A stretch of 64,000 nt of DNA from Streptomyces sp. NBC_01351. Lineage in GTDB: Bacteria; Actinomycetota; Actinomycetes; Streptomycetales; Streptomycetaceae. The stretch is taken from positions 2,848,501 through 2,912,500 of the forward strand of contig NZ_CP108356.1 of NCBI RefSeq assembly GCF_036237315.1. The letters are read 5' to 3'. Of the stretch, positions 36,693-45,462 are shown piece after piece (the first letter of the stretch is position 1; each line of letters opens with the position of its first letter). Position numbers and translations under genes: made by a program. A model generated the notes under the pieces. The model searched no databases, was not told where the DNA came from, and worked only from the letters and a program-made list of their open reading frames with translations.

Positions 36693-37406
36693 ATGGACAG
36701 CAGCACGACGGCCGGCCTGTGGGACCGGCTCACGGGTATACAGACGGCCCCCGAGCAGTGGCTGGTCATCGCGACCGGCCTGGTGGCACTGGCCGCCGTG
36801 GGGCCCCGCCCGCTGTGGCGGCTGTCCCGCAACGCCGTGACCATCGCGCACGAGGGCGGGCACGGGCTGCTGGCGCTGCTGACCGGGCGCCGTCTCGACG
36901 GGATACGGCTGCACTCCGACACCAGCGGGGTCACCGTCAGCCGGGGCAAGCCGACCGGCCTCGGGATGATCCTGACCGCCGCGGGCGGGTACACGGCCCC
37001 CTCGCTGCTCGGGCTCGGCGGGGCGCTGCTGCTGTCCGCGCACCGGATCACGCTGCTGCTGTGGGTGGCGACCGCCCTGCTGGTGGCGATGCTGGTGATG
37101 ATCCGGAACGTGTACGGGGCGCTGACGGTGCTGCTGACCGGCGGAACGTTCGTGCTGGTGTCGTGGCTGGCCCCGGCCGAGGTGCAGGCCGTCTTCGCGT
37201 ACGGGGTGGTGTGGTTCCTGCTGCTGGGCGGGGTCCGGCCGGTGTTCGAGCTGGGGGCCAAGCGCCGCAACGGTGGTGCGCCCGATTCGGACGCGGACCA
37301 GCTGGGGCGGCTCACGCACCTGCACCCCGTGGTGTGGCTGCTCTTCTTCCACGTCGTCGCGCTGTGTTCGCTCATCGGCGGCGGGCGTTGGCTTCTCGAC
37401 CTCTGA
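36693..37406 (+). CDS. M50-family membrane metallopeptidase
   Basis: A 237-residue membrane protein with [15 protein letters not shown] (HExxH near residues 54-58) in a hydrophobic context, and about six hydrophobic segments. M50 proteases cut inside membranes, for example anti-sigma factors. The [13 protein letters not shown] segment may supply the third ligand region but the usual NPDG is not obvious, so the substrate and activity are open. It is followed 64 bp later by aroA. Confidence 0.82.
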   Translation: MDSSTTAGLWDRLTGIQTAPEQWLVIATGLVALAAVGPRPLWRLSRNAVTIAHEGGHGLLALLTGRRLDGIRLHSDTSGVTVSRGKPTGLGMILTAAGGYTAPSLLGLGGALLLSAHRITLLLWVATALLVAMLVMIRNVYGALTVLLTGGTFVLVSWLAPAEVQAVFAYGVVWFLLLGGVRPVFELGAKRRNGGAPDSDADQLGRLTHLHPVVWLLFFHVVALCSLIGGGRWLLDL

Positions 37407-37470
37407 GACTGTTCGCCCAAGGAGCAGTGATCAAGATCCGGGGGCGTGGCGAGCCACTAAAGTGGGGGCC

Positions 37471-38823
37471 ATGACCGAGACCCCCGCGCTCCCCGCCCTC
37501 TGGCCCGCTCCGCTCGCCGAAGCGGCCGTCCACGCCACCGTCACGGTGCCGGGGTCGAAATCGGTCACCAACCGTGCCCTGGTGCTGGCCGCGCTGGCCG
37601 CCGAGCCGGGCTGGGTGCGCCGCCCGTTGCGTTCGCGCGACTCCCAGCTGATGTCGGACGCGCTGCGCGCGATGGGCGTGGGCATCGAGGAGACGGTCTC
37701 CTCCAGCTCCGCGGGCAACGGCGACAGCGGCGAGGCCTGGCGGATCATCCCGGCGGCCCTGCACGGCCCGACGACCGTGGACGTCGGCAACGCGGGTACG
37801 GTCATGCGCTTCCTGCCTCCGGTGGCGACCCTCGCCGACGGCGACATCCGCTTCGACGGCGACCCGCGCTCCTACGAGCGTCCGCTCGGCCAGGTCATCA
37901 CCGCCCTGCGCGCGCTCGGCGCCCGGATCGACGACGACGGCCGGGGCGCGCTCCCCATGACCGTCCAGGGCGGCGGGGCCCTGGAGGGCGGCACGGTCGA
38001 GATCGACGCCTCCAACTCCTCGCAGTTCGTCTCGGCCCTGCTGCTGTCCGCCCCCCGGTTCAACCAGGGCGTCGAGGTCCGGCACGTGGGCGGCAACCTG
38101 CCGTCGATGCCGCACATCCGGATGACCGTGGAGATGCTGCGCGCGGCGGGCGCCCAGGTCGACACCCCCGAGGCCGGCGGCGAGAAGGACGTGTGGCGGG
38201 TCGCCCCGGGTGCGCTGCTGGGCCGCGACATGATCGTGGAGCCGGACCTGTCCAACGCGCAGCCCTTCATGGCCGCCGCCCTGATCACCGGTGGCACGGT
38301 CACCGTCCCTGACTGGCCGCGCCGCACCACGCAGCCCGGTGACGCGCTGCGCCGCATCTTCACGGAGATGGGCGGCTCCTGCGAGCTGACCGACGCGGGC
38401 CTGGTCTTCACCGGCACCGGCAAGATCCACGGCATCGACGTGGACCTGAGCGAGGTCGGCGAGCTCACCCCGGGCATCGCGGCGGTCGCGGCGCTGGCCG
38501 ACTCGGAGTCGGTGCTGCGCGGGGTCGCGCACCTGCGGCTGCACGAGACGGACCGGCTGGCCGCGCTGACCAAGGAGATCAACGCGCTCGGCGGCGACGT
38601 CACCGAGACCGCGGACGGCCTGCACATCCGCCCGCGCCCGCTGCACGGAGGCGTGTTCCACACCTACGACGACCACCGGATGGCCACCGCGGGCGCGGTG
38701 ATCGGCCTGGCGGTGGAGGGCGTGCAGATCGAGAACGTGGCGACGACCGCGAAGACCCTGCCGGACTTCCCGAAGATGTGGGCCGACATGCTCGCGGGCT
38801 CAGGCTCGGGAGCGGGAGCGTAG
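37471..38823 (+). CDS. aroA: 5-enolpyruvylshikimate-3-phosphate synthase
   Basis: A 450-residue EPSP synthase with the family's phosphate and substrate loops: [17 protein letters not shown] (residues 23-39), [12 protein letters not shown] and [17 protein letters not shown], and the late [12 protein letters not shown] and [10 protein letters not shown] motifs. It condenses shikimate-3-phosphate with PEP in aromatic amino-acid synthesis. ATG 37471 starts just before the first conserved strand. Confidence 0.95.
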   Translation: MTETPALPALWPAPLAEAAVHATVTVPGSKSVTNRALVLAALAAEPGWVRRPLRSRDSQLMSDALRAMGVGIEETVSSSSAGNGDSGEAWRIIPAALHGPTTVDVGNAGTVMRFLPPVATLADGDIRFDGDPRSYERPLGQVITALRALGARIDDDGRGALPMTVQGGGALEGGTVEIDASNSSQFVSALLLSAPRFNQGVEVRHVGGNLPSMPHIRMTVEMLRAAGAQVDTPEAGGEKDVWRVAPGALLGRDMIVEPDLSNAQPFMAAALITGGTVTVPDWPRRTTQPGDALRRIFTEMGGSCELTDAGLVFTGTGKIHGIDVDLSEVGELTPGIAAVAALADSESVLRGVAHLRLHETDRLAALTKEINALGGDVTETADGLHIRPRPLHGGVFHTYDDHRMATAGAVIGLAVEGVQIENVATTAKTLPDFPKMWADMLAGSGSGAGA

Positions 38824-38831
38824 GGCCCGTC

Positions 38832-39842
38832 ATGCGCAGGTACGGCAAGCACACCGACGAGGACGACATCCGCCAGCGGCCCAACCCGAAGGGCAACCGG
38901 CCGCGGACGAGCATCCGGCCCAAGCACGAGGACGCCTCCGAGGGCTTCGTCCTCACCGTCGACCGCGGGCGGCTGACCTGCCTGGTCGAGGACCGCACGG
39001 TGCACGCGATGAAGTCCCGGGAACTGGGCCGCAAGGCTGCGGTGGTCGGCGACCGGGTCTGGATCGTCGGTGACCTGACCGGCAAGAAGGACACCCTCGC
39101 CCGCATCGTGCGGATCGAGGAGCGCAAGTCCGTCCTGCGGCGCACCGCGGACGACGACGACCCGTACGAGCGGGTGGTCGTCGCCAATGCCGACCAGCTG
39201 GCCATCGTCACGGCCCTGGCCGACCCGGAGCCGCGGCCCCGGATGATCGACCGCTGCCTGGTGGCGGCGTACGACGCCGGGCTGGAGCCGCTGCTGGTGC
39301 TCACGAAGTCCGACCTGACCTCGGCGGACAAGATCCTGGAGATCTACTCGACGCTCGGCGTGAACTACGTCGTGACCAACCGCGAGGAGCTCGCGACGGG
39401 CGACGCGGCCGCCAAGGTGCGCGAGCGCCTGGAGGGCCGGATCACCGCGTTCGTGGGGCACTCGGGCGTCGGCAAGACCACCCTGGTCAACTCCCTGGTG
39501 GCGCCGGACCGCAAGCGGGCGACAGGGGTGGTCAACGCGGTCACCGGGCGCGGCCGTCACACCACCACCTCGGCGCTGGCCCTGCCGCTGCCGGGGATGG
39601 AGGGCTGGGTCATCGACACGCCGGGCGTGCGCTCCTTCGGCCTGCACCACGTGGACCCGTCCCGGGTGATCCTGGCCTTCCCGGACCTGGTTCCGGGTAC
39701 GGAGGAGTGTCCGCGCGCGTGCAGCCACGACGAGCAGGACTGTGCGCTCGACAAGTGGGTGGAGGACGGCCACGCCGATCCGGCGCGGCTGTATTCGCTG
39801 CGGCGGCTGCTGGAGACGCGGGAGCGCCGCGAGGGCGACTGA
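38832..39842 (+). CDS. rsgA: Ribosome small-subunit GTPase RsgA
   Basis: A 336-residue RsgA with an OB-fold (residues about 45-110), a circularly permuted GTPase domain in which the switch and base motifs precede the P-loop (LTKSDL then FVGHSGVGKTTLVNSL, then DTPGVRSFG), and a C-terminal zinc motif C-x5-H..C (CPRACSHDEQDCALD). It checks 30S subunit maturation. It begins 8 bp after aroA, so they are co-transcribed. Confidence 0.94.
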   Translation: MRRYGKHTDEDDIRQRPNPKGNRPRTSIRPKHEDASEGFVLTVDRGRLTCLVEDRTVHAMKSRELGRKAAVVGDRVWIVGDLTGKKDTLARIVRIEERKSVLRRTADDDDPYERVVVANADQLAIVTALADPEPRPRMIDRCLVAAYDAGLEPLLVLTKSDLTSADKILEIYSTLGVNYVVTNREELATGDAAAKVRERLEGRITAFVGHSGVGKTTLVNSLVAPDRKRATGVVNAVTGRGRHTTTSALALPLPGMEGWVIDTPGVRSFGLHHVDPSRVILAFPDLVPGTEECPRACSHDEQDCALDKWVEDGHADPARLYSLRRLLETRERREGD

Positions 39843-39939
39843 CCCCTACTCCGCCCCTGCCGAGCCCGATGTTTTGCGGTAGTGCCGTGCTGCCGTGTTT
39901 GCCGAAGATCGTGTCTGGATAAATGCATAATCGCACCAA

Positions 39940-39959
39940 GTGACACGAAGTCACGTGAC
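39940..39959. promoter_or_regulatory. Inverted repeats before the SMR gene
   Basis: GTGAC-N5-GTCAC (39940-39954) and GTCACGTGAC (39950-39959), a perfect 10-bp palindrome, overlap in the promoter region 18 bp or more before the SMR start. They could be an operator for the convergent TetR or another regulator. Confidence 0.45.
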
Positions 39960-39976
39960 GCGGGGAGGCATTCGCC

Positions 39977-40300
39977 ATGGCGTGGCTGCTTGTCGTGGTT
40001 GCCGGAATCCTGGAGACCGGTTTCGCGGTCTGCCTCAAGCTGTCCCACGGGTTCACCCGGCTGTGGCCGACGATCGCCTTCGCCTGCTTCGCGCTCGGCA
40101 GCTTCGGCCTGCTCACCCTCGCGCTCAAGAAGCTGGACGTCGGGCCGGCGTACGCGGTGTGGACGGGCATCGGCGCGGCCGGGACGGCCATCTACGGCAT
40201 GGTCTTCCTCGGCGACCTGGTCTCCACCCTCAAGCTCGTCTCGATCTCCCTGGTCATCCTCGGGGTCATCGGGCTGCAGCTTTCCGGCTCGGCGCACTGA
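39977..40300 (+). CDS. SMR-family efflux protein, SugE/Gdx-like
   Basis: A 107-residue, four-helix protein of the small multidrug resistance family. The TM1 Glu (LETGF) and the LDVGPAYAVWTGIGA and KLSHGF motifs are typical of the SugE/Gdx branch, which exports guanidinium. I do not find a guanidine riboswitch in front of it, so quaternary ammonium export is also possible. Its last 35 bases overlap the convergent TetR gene. Confidence 0.88.
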   Translation: MAWLLVVVAGILETGFAVCLKLSHGFTRLWPTIAFACFALGSFGLLTLALKKLDVGPAYAVWTGIGAAGTAIYGMVFLGDLVSTLKLVSISLVILGVIGLQLSGSAH

Positions 40301-40805
40301 GCATCCTGAGCAGCTCCACCGCCCCCGGCTCCTCCCCCGGGGCCACCACGTAGGAGAGCGCGAGCCGTACCGCGAGCTCGCACCGCTGGGCGTCCTCCGC
40401 GGGCATCAGCACGGTCGCCGCCCGGTCGCGTACCGCCCGGGTCATGTCACCGGGCCCGGGCGCCCGCCCCGGCGCGGGCAGGTCCGGTTCCCAGAAGCCG
40501 GTCAGCAGCGCCCGTACGAGGGGGTACGCGCGGGCCGCCCGCAAGGTCCACTCCGCGACCGCGGCGAGCCGCTCGCCGGTCCGCCCCGGAGTGCCGAGGG
40601 CCCGCTCCACCCCGTCGAGGTAGCGCTCGCCCTCGCGCCGGACCAGGGCACGGCCCAGGCCGCCCTTGCCGCCGAACTCGTTGTAGAGGGTCTGCCGGGA
40701 CACCCCGGCCGCGGCCGCGACGTCCACCATCCGCACGTCCGGCCAGGGGCGCGCCGCGAGCGCCGCTCCCGCCGCCTCCAGCAGGGACTCCCGGGCTGCC
40801 GGCAT
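40266..40805 (-). CDS. TetR-family transcriptional regulator
   Basis: A 179-residue TetR protein with the N-terminal helix-turn-helix VDVAAAAGVSRQTLYNEFGGKGGLG. Convergent and overlapping with the SMR transporter by 35 bp, it may regulate it by sensing its substrate, although a convergent pair is less usual than a divergent one. Short C-terminal domain of the type common in drug-sensing TetR proteins. Confidence 0.85.
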   Translation of the reverse strand: MPAARESLLEAAGAALAARPWPDVRMVDVAAAAGVSRQTLYNEFGGKGGLGRALVRREGERYLDGVERALGTPGRTGERLAAVAEWTLRAARAYPLVRALLTGFWEPDLPAPGRAPGPGDMTRAVRDRAATVLMPAEDAQRCELAVRLALSYVVAPGEEPGAVELLRMLSAPSRKAAAR

Positions 40806-40929
40806 CGTCGCCTCCCCCGTTTGGCTTCACGGCCAGAGTTGACGGGTCGACAGATCCTGTCAAGGGCGCCTCCCGGCCGCACTGTGGACGTCGTTGGTCG
40901 GGCCGCGGGAGTCTCGATACTGTTCGGGT

Positions 40930-41733
40930 ATGCCCGAGTATGACGATGACCTGCGCCTTGCCCTCGAACTCGCCGACGCGGCGGACGCCACCACCATGGA
41001 GCGGTTCCGCGCCCTCGACCTGGTGGTCGAGACGAAGCCGGACATGACCCCGGTGAGCGAGGCGGACAAGGCCGCCGAGGAGGTCGTCCGGGCCGGCATC
41101 GAGGCCGCGCGGCCGAAGGACGCGATCCTGGGCGAGGAGTACGGGCTCAAGGGCAGCGGGCCGCGCCGCTGGGTGGTGGACCCCATCGACGGTACGAAGA
41201 ACTACGTGCGCGGGGTGCCCGTCTGGGCGACCCTGATCTCCCTGATGGAAGAGGGCGCCGACGGGGTGTTCCGCCCGGTGGTCGGCGTGGTGTCCGCGCC
41301 GGCGCTGGGCCGCCGCTGGTGGGCCTCGAAGGGCGGCGGCGCCTACGCGGGCGGCGCGCTCGGCGAGACCGCTGCGATCGGCGTCTCGAAGGTGGCCGGG
41401 CTCGCCGACGCCTCGTTCGCGTACTCCTCGCTGAGCGGCTGGGAGGAGCAGGGCCGGCTCGCCGGGTTCCTGGACCTGACCCGCGCGTGCTGGCGTACGC
41501 GCGGCTACGGCGACTTCTGGCCGTACATGATGGTCGCGGAGGGCTCGCTGGACCTGTGCGCCGAGCCGGAGCTGAACCTGTGGGACATGGCCGCCATCGC
41601 GGTGGTGGTCGAGGAAGCGGGCGGCCGCTTCACCAGTCTGGACGGGGTGGACGGCGTACACGGCGGGAACGCGGCGGCGTCGAACGGACTGCTGCACGAG
41701 GAGATGCTGGGCCTGCTGCGCCCGCGCCCCTGA
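40930..41733 (+). CDS. hisN: Inositol-monophosphatase-like phosphatase / histidinol-phosphatase HisN
   Basis: A 267-residue IMPase-fold protein with WVVDPIDGTKNYVRG (Mg2+ site) and the distal NLWDMAAIAVVVEEAGGRFTS motif. In Streptomyces and other actinobacteria, this group supplies histidinol-phosphate phosphatase (HisN) in histidine synthesis. The variant ILGEEYG is present as the GEE metal segment. ATG 40930 chosen. Confidence 0.87.
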   Translation: MPEYDDDLRLALELADAADATTMERFRALDLVVETKPDMTPVSEADKAAEEVVRAGIEAARPKDAILGEEYGLKGSGPRRWVVDPIDGTKNYVRGVPVWATLISLMEEGADGVFRPVVGVVSAPALGRRWWASKGGGAYAGGALGETAAIGVSKVAGLADASFAYSSLSGWEEQGRLAGFLDLTRACWRTRGYGDFWPYMMVAEGSLDLCAEPELNLWDMAAIAVVVEEAGGRFTSLDGVDGVHGGNAAASNGLLHEEMLGLLRPRP

Positions 41734-41897
41734 AGCGCTCCCGATGCACGGAGCGCGCCCCCTTGATGGCCCTCCGTACCCGTGGGAATCTGAGAGTCCC
41801 CCCGCTTGTGCCTTTGTGAAACTCTTCTCAAGTCTCGGGTCGAGTTTCCGGGGCACCCCCAAGGCGGCGGGACTCTCCTCAGGAGGTGGCTCTCTTC

Positions 41898-42290
41898 ATG
41901 CTCGTCCGTGACGCCATGAGCACCGTGATCCTCACCCTCGGACCCGCCCACACCCTCCGGCAGGCTGCCTGCCTGATGTCCGGCCGGCGCGTCGGCGCGG
42001 CCGTCGTCCTCGACCCCGACCACAGCGGAATCGGCATCCTGACCGAGCGCGACATCCTCAACTCCATCGGCGCGGGCCACGACCCCGACCGGGAGACCGT
42101 GGGCGCGCACACCACCAACAACGTGGTGTTCTGCACCCCGGACGCCACCTTGCAGGAGGCCGCGGAGGCGATGACCCACGGCGGCTTCCGGCATCTGATC
42201 GTGCTGGAGCACGGCGGCCCGGTGGGCATCGTGTCCGTACGCGACGTCATCCGGTGCTGGACACCGGCGCGGCGCACGGTCTCCGCCTAG
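41898..42290 (+). CDS. CBS-domain-pair protein
   Basis: A 130-residue protein made of two CBS domains (residues 4-60 and 70-125; VGAAVVLDPDHSGIGILTERDI and FRHLIVLEHGGPVGIVSVRD). Such proteins bind adenosine nucleotides and act as ligand sensors for unidentified partners. ATG 41898 follows AGGAGG at 41881-41886; a GTG at 41886 would overlap that site. It is followed by a strong terminator. Confidence 0.88.
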   Translation: MLVRDAMSTVILTLGPAHTLRQAACLMSGRRVGAAVVLDPDHSGIGILTERDILNSIGAGHDPDRETVGAHTTNNVVFCTPDATLQEAAEAMTHGGFRHLIVLEHGGPVGIVSVRDVIRCWTPARRTVSA

Positions 42291-42296
42291 CGCGAC

Positions 42297-42340
42297 GACG
42301 CCGGGCCGGAGCCCTCGGAAGGGGGTTCCGGCCCGGCGTC
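42297..42340. terminator. Hairpin terminator after the CBS gene
   Basis: GACGCCGGGCCGGA pairs perfectly (14 bp) with TCCGGCCCGGCGTC; it starts 6 bp after the CBS stop. Confidence 0.85.
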
Positions 42341-42347
42341 TCCCATA

Positions 42348-42362
42348 TTGGATTCTGTCCAA
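42348..42362 (+). promoter_or_regulatory. Fur/CatR-type 7-1-7 operator
   Basis: TTGGATTCTGTCCAA is a near-perfect inverted repeat in the 7-1-7 layout of Fur/PerR-family sites; a related degenerate copy follows (GGAAGTCCAAAT). It lies 71 bp before the CatR-like start, fitting autoregulation. Confidence 0.55.
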
Positions 42363-42433
42363 GTTCAATGGAAGTCCAAATCCGAAACGCTTCGGGAGTT
42401 ACACCGAATCCCCTCGCTGTTAGGCTGACGTCC

Positions 42434-42850
42434 ATGAGTGACCTGCTGGAACGACTTCGCGGACGCGGCTGGCGCATGACGGCGCAGCGGCGTGTCGTGG
42501 CCGAGGTGCTCGACGGTGACCACGTTCACCTGACGGCCGACGAGGTGCACGCGCGCGCCGTGTCGAAGCTGCCCGAGATCTCCCGGGCGACCGTGTACAA
42601 CACCCTGGGTGAACTGGTCACGCTCGGCGAAGTCCTGGAGGTCTCCACGGACCGCCGCGCCAAGCGGTACGACCCGAACGCCCACCGGCCGCACCAGCAC
42701 CTGGTCTGCGCCCAGTGCGGCGCGATCCGCGACGTCCACCCGGCGGGCAACCCGCTCTCGGACCTGCCCGACACGGAGCGCTTCGGCTTCGTCGTCTCGG
42801 CGGTCGAGGTGACGTACCGCGGCATCTGCCCGAACTGCGCGGGCGCCTGA
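42434..42850 (+). CDS. catR: Fur-family peroxide regulator, CatR-like
   Basis: A 138-residue PerR/CatR protein. The helix-turn-helix is LPEISRATVYNTLGELVTLGE; the metal site contains HRPHQHLVCAQCG (CxxC) and a C-terminal CPNC pair for structural zinc. By position and type it corresponds to the S. coelicolor CatR that represses catalase and itself until peroxide oxidises it. A 7-1-7 box lies upstream. Confidence 0.85.
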   Translation: MSDLLERLRGRGWRMTAQRRVVAEVLDGDHVHLTADEVHARAVSKLPEISRATVYNTLGELVTLGEVLEVSTDRRAKRYDPNAHRPHQHLVCAQCGAIRDVHPAGNPLSDLPDTERFGFVVSAVEVTYRGICPNCAGA

Positions 42851-42856
42851 AACACG

Positions 42857-42900
42857 AAGAGGACGGGGCCGGGAGCTGATGCTCCCGGCCCCGTCCTCTT
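42857..42900. terminator. 20-bp perfect-stem terminator after catR
   Basis: The 20-nt arms at 42857-42876 and 42881-42900 are exactly complementary around a TGAT tetraloop, followed by TTCTTC. Confidence 0.9.
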
Positions 42901-42928
42901 TCTTCGCACTCTGCGACCGGAAACGACC

Positions 42929-42959
42929 GAAGGCCCGGATCCAGAGGATCCGGGCCTTC
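42929..42959. terminator. Hairpin terminator of tRNA-fMet copy 1
   Basis: A perfect 14-bp stem (GAAGGCCCGGATCC with its complement) and AGA loop, 11 bp beyond the tRNA 3' end on the minus strand. Confidence 0.8.
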
Positions 42960-42969
42960 TAGCCTTCAG

Positions 42970-43043
42970 TAGCGGGGACAGGATTTGAACCTGCGACCTC
43001 TGGGTTATGAGCCCAGCGAGCTACCGAGCTGCTCCACCCCGCG
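42970..43043 (-). tRNA. Initiator tRNA-fMet (CAT), copy 1
   Basis: A full 74-nt cloverleaf on the minus strand. The anticodon stem-loop is CTGGG-CTCATAA-CCCAG with anticodon CAT and the three G-C pairs of initiator tRNAs; position 1 is C and pairs badly with position 72 (U), the hallmark of initiators. The 3' CCA is not encoded. Confidence 0.95.
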
Positions 43044-43104
43044 TCGGTAAACACGACTTTACGTGAGGCCCCCCAGCAGATGCAAATCGCTTAACGGCCC
43101 CGCA

Positions 43105-43220
43105 CGATCCAGCCTCGCCGGGGACAAACCCAGCCTCGCCGGCGTTTGAGGCGCTGGGGGTCCCCCAGCGGTAGCTGGGGGAGGGTCCGGGGGCGGAGCC
43201 CCCGCAACGGCGCCGCACCC
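43105..43220. repeat. Intergenic repeat copies and a short hairpin
   Basis: Two copies of the GC-rich intergenic repeat (near 43109-43155) precede the hairpin TCCCCCAGC-GGTA-GCTGGGGGA (43161-43182), which also occurs in imperfect form near 30557-30580. Confidence 0.65.
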
Positions 43221-43249
43221 ACAGACCACCGCCGAGCCCCCCGCAGGGG

Positions 43250-45121
43250 TCAGGCGGAGAGTTCCTCGGCCAGCGCCTCGCGCAACCGCGCCGCCCGCTC
43301 CGAGACCTCCGCCGGCCCCAGCTCCATGGCCCGGACGCACCACTTCTGGCCCTCCGCGAGGTCCCCGTGGCGGGCCGCCAGCAGCCCCAGCCGCAGCGCG
43401 GCCCGGCCGTGGCCGGCCACGGCGGCCCGGGTCCACCACAGCGCGGCCTCGGGCTCGTTCCCCTCGCGGGCCAGCAGCAGCCCGAGGTTGAAGGCCCCGT
43501 TGCGGGAGCCGGCCTCGGCCGCCTCCCGGTACCACCGCGCGGCGACCTCCACGTCACCGCGGGCGGACGCCAGCATGCCGACCCGCACCTGCGCCCGACG
43601 GTGCCCCAGCTCGGCGGCCCGCTCGTACCACTCCTCGCTCTCGGTCCGCGCGGCGCCGCCCACCGGCTCGCCCAGCGCCACCGGCTCCGGCGGCGGAGCC
43701 AGCGATTCCAGCAGTGAGGCCAGCCGGAAGGCAGCCTCCGCGCTGCCGCCGCCCGCCGCGCACCGCAGGTGCCGCTCCGCGGCCCGCTCCTCGCCGTCCC
43801 GCACCAGCGCGATCCCGACCTGGAGCGCCGCGTCCGTGTGGCCGGCCGACGCCGCCCGCTCGTACCACTTCAGCGCCGTCCGGTCCTCGTCCCGGCTGGC
43901 GAAGAGGATGCCGAGGTTGAAGGCGGCGTCGACGCTGCCCGCCTCGGCCGCCTTCGAGAACCACGGCTCCGCGCCCGCCGCGTCGCCGCCCTGGAGCAGC
44001 AGGATCGCCAGCGCGTTGGCCGCCTCGCGGTGCCCGGCGTAGGCCGCGCGCCGGTACCACTGCTCTGCCTGCGCGGTCCGCTCCTGTGCCACGCACAGCA
44101 GAGCAAGGTTGTACGCCCCGTTTTGGTCGCCCGCGTCCATGGCGGTCCGGTACCAGCGCTCCGCGGTCTCGGTCTCGCCCCGGGCGGCGTGCAGCGCGCC
44201 CAGCGCGTTCGCGGCGTTGCCGTCGCCGTCCTGCGCGGCACGGTGCCACCAGGCGGCCGCGCTGTCCTCGTCGCCGGCGTCGCGCAGCAGGAAGCCGAGC
44301 GCGCACGCGGCCCGGGCCTCGCCCTGCTTGGCGGAGGTCAGGTACCAGCGGCCGGCCTCCTTGAGCTCCCCGCGGGCCTCCAGCTGCGCGCCCAGGTGCA
44401 GCGCGGCGCGCCGGTGCCCGCGCGCGGCGGCCTGCCGGTACCACTGCTCGGCCTCCGCGGGGTCGCCCTTGCGCAGGTGCCTCGCCAGCCGGTAGGCGGC
44501 CTCGCGGTGCCCCTGTTCGGCAGCGGCACGGAACCACCGCTCGACGCCCTTGTCCCCGCGGTGCTCCAGCAGGTCGGCCAGTCCGTACGCGCCCAGCGCA
44601 TGACCGGATTCCGCCGCCTGGCGCATCCAGTACTCGGCGGCGGGCTCGTCGCCGCGCTCGCGGAAGTGGCGGCCGAGGGCGTGCGCGGCCGGCGCGGATC
44701 CGGCCACGGCGGCGACCCGCCACCAGCCGGCGGCCTCGTCCGGGTAGCCCCGCTGGTGCAGCAGTACTCCGAGGTTGTTCGCGGCGGCACGGTCCCCTTC
44801 GCCGGTGGCACCGCGCAGGTAGGGCTCGGCCCCGTCGAGGTCGCCACGGCGCAGCAGCAGCGCCCCGAGCACGCTCATGGCGCCGGGGTCACCCTTGTCG
44901 GCGGCGACCCGGTGCCGGGCCTCCAGCTCGGCGTCGCTGGCGGGGTCGCCCTCGCCGAACACGTCCTCCGCGCCGTGCTTGTCCAAGAAGTCCGCATCGG
45001 TCAGTGCGGTCTGCGCGTCGGCGGCCGGAGCCGCCCCCTCGGCCTCTGTGCCCGGTTCGGCTTCCGCCCTCGCAAACCGCCCTGTCTCCAGCAGAGTTGA
45101 CCTGTCCCCCATAAATCCCAT
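43250..45121 (-). CDS. Long TPR/Sel1-repeat protein
   Basis: A 623-residue acidic protein made of about 14 tandem TPR/Sel1-like repeats of about 36 residues (for example DGAEPYLRGATGEGDRAAANNLG and AEQWYRRAAYAGHREAANALA). It has no signal peptide or catalytic motif; the repeats form a superhelical scaffold. It sits between two identical initiator tRNA modules. ATG 45121 follows AGGTGA; an inner ATG 9 bases later is equally possible. Confidence 0.85.
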   Translation of the reverse strand: MGFMGDRSTLLETGRFARAEAEPGTEAEGAAPAADAQTALTDADFLDKHGAEDVFGEGDPASDAELEARHRVAADKGDPGAMSVLGALLLRRGDLDGAEPYLRGATGEGDRAAANNLGVLLHQRGYPDEAAGWWRVAAVAGSAPAAHALGRHFRERGDEPAAEYWMRQAAESGHALGAYGLADLLEHRGDKGVERWFRAAAEQGHREAAYRLARHLRKGDPAEAEQWYRQAAARGHRRAALHLGAQLEARGELKEAGRWYLTSAKQGEARAACALGFLLRDAGDEDSAAAWWHRAAQDGDGNAANALGALHAARGETETAERWYRTAMDAGDQNGAYNLALLCVAQERTAQAEQWYRRAAYAGHREAANALAILLLQGGDAAGAEPWFSKAAEAGSVDAAFNLGILFASRDEDRTALKWYERAASAGHTDAALQVGIALVRDGEERAAERHLRCAAGGGSAEAAFRLASLLESLAPPPEPVALGEPVGGAARTESEEWYERAAELGHRRAQVRVGMLASARGDVEVAARWYREAAEAGSRNGAFNLGLLLAREGNEPEAALWWTRAAVAGHGRAALRLGLLAARHGDLAEGQKWCVRAMELGPAEVSERAARLREALAEELSA

Positions 45122-45296
45122 CGTCGCATCACCTGCTACCCGCGTACACCTGGTATGTCGCAGCCAGTGAGGTCACTACAGCGTTTTGTCGACATGCCCA
45201 CAGATGGCTAAGTCAAACACGGTCCTGCCCCAACTCACCCGCCCCAGCTACCGCGTGTCCATCCCCGTACATTTCCGGGGCATATCCCGGACATGA

Positions 45297-45329
45297 CGAA
45301 GGCCCGGATCCATGGGATCCGGGCCTTCG
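45297..45329. terminator. Hairpin terminator of tRNA-fMet copy 2
   Basis: A perfect 15-bp stem (CGAAGGCCCGGATCC and complement) with an ATG loop. Apart from the loop bases and one flanking base pair it is the same element as at copy 1. Confidence 0.82.
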
Positions 45330-45336
45330 TTTTCAG

Positions 45337-45410
45337 TAGCGGGGACAGGATTTGAACCTGCGACCTCTGGGTTATGAGCCCAGCGAGCTACCGAGCTGCT
45401 CCACCCCGCG
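45337..45410 (-). tRNA. Initiator tRNA-fMet (CAT), copy 2
   Basis: Identical in sequence to the copy at 42970-43043, with C1.U72 mismatch and GGG/CCC anticodon stem; the downstream hairpin is almost the same. The two copies flank the TPR gene. Confidence 0.95.
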
Positions 45411-45462
45411 TCGGTGAAACCACAGTATCACGACGCGGGACAGAGCCATTACCACTGTGTCG

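Noticed and set aside
39843..39976. Guanidine riboswitch upstream of the SugE/Gdx-like gene
   Set aside because: The conserved guanidine-I core is not present in this 134-bp stretch; only inverted repeats are seen.
41785..41812. Extra SigR promoter (GGGAAT) before the CBS gene
   Set aside because: GGGAAT is present, but at 18-bp spacing the -10 reads GTG rather than GTT; too weak to report.
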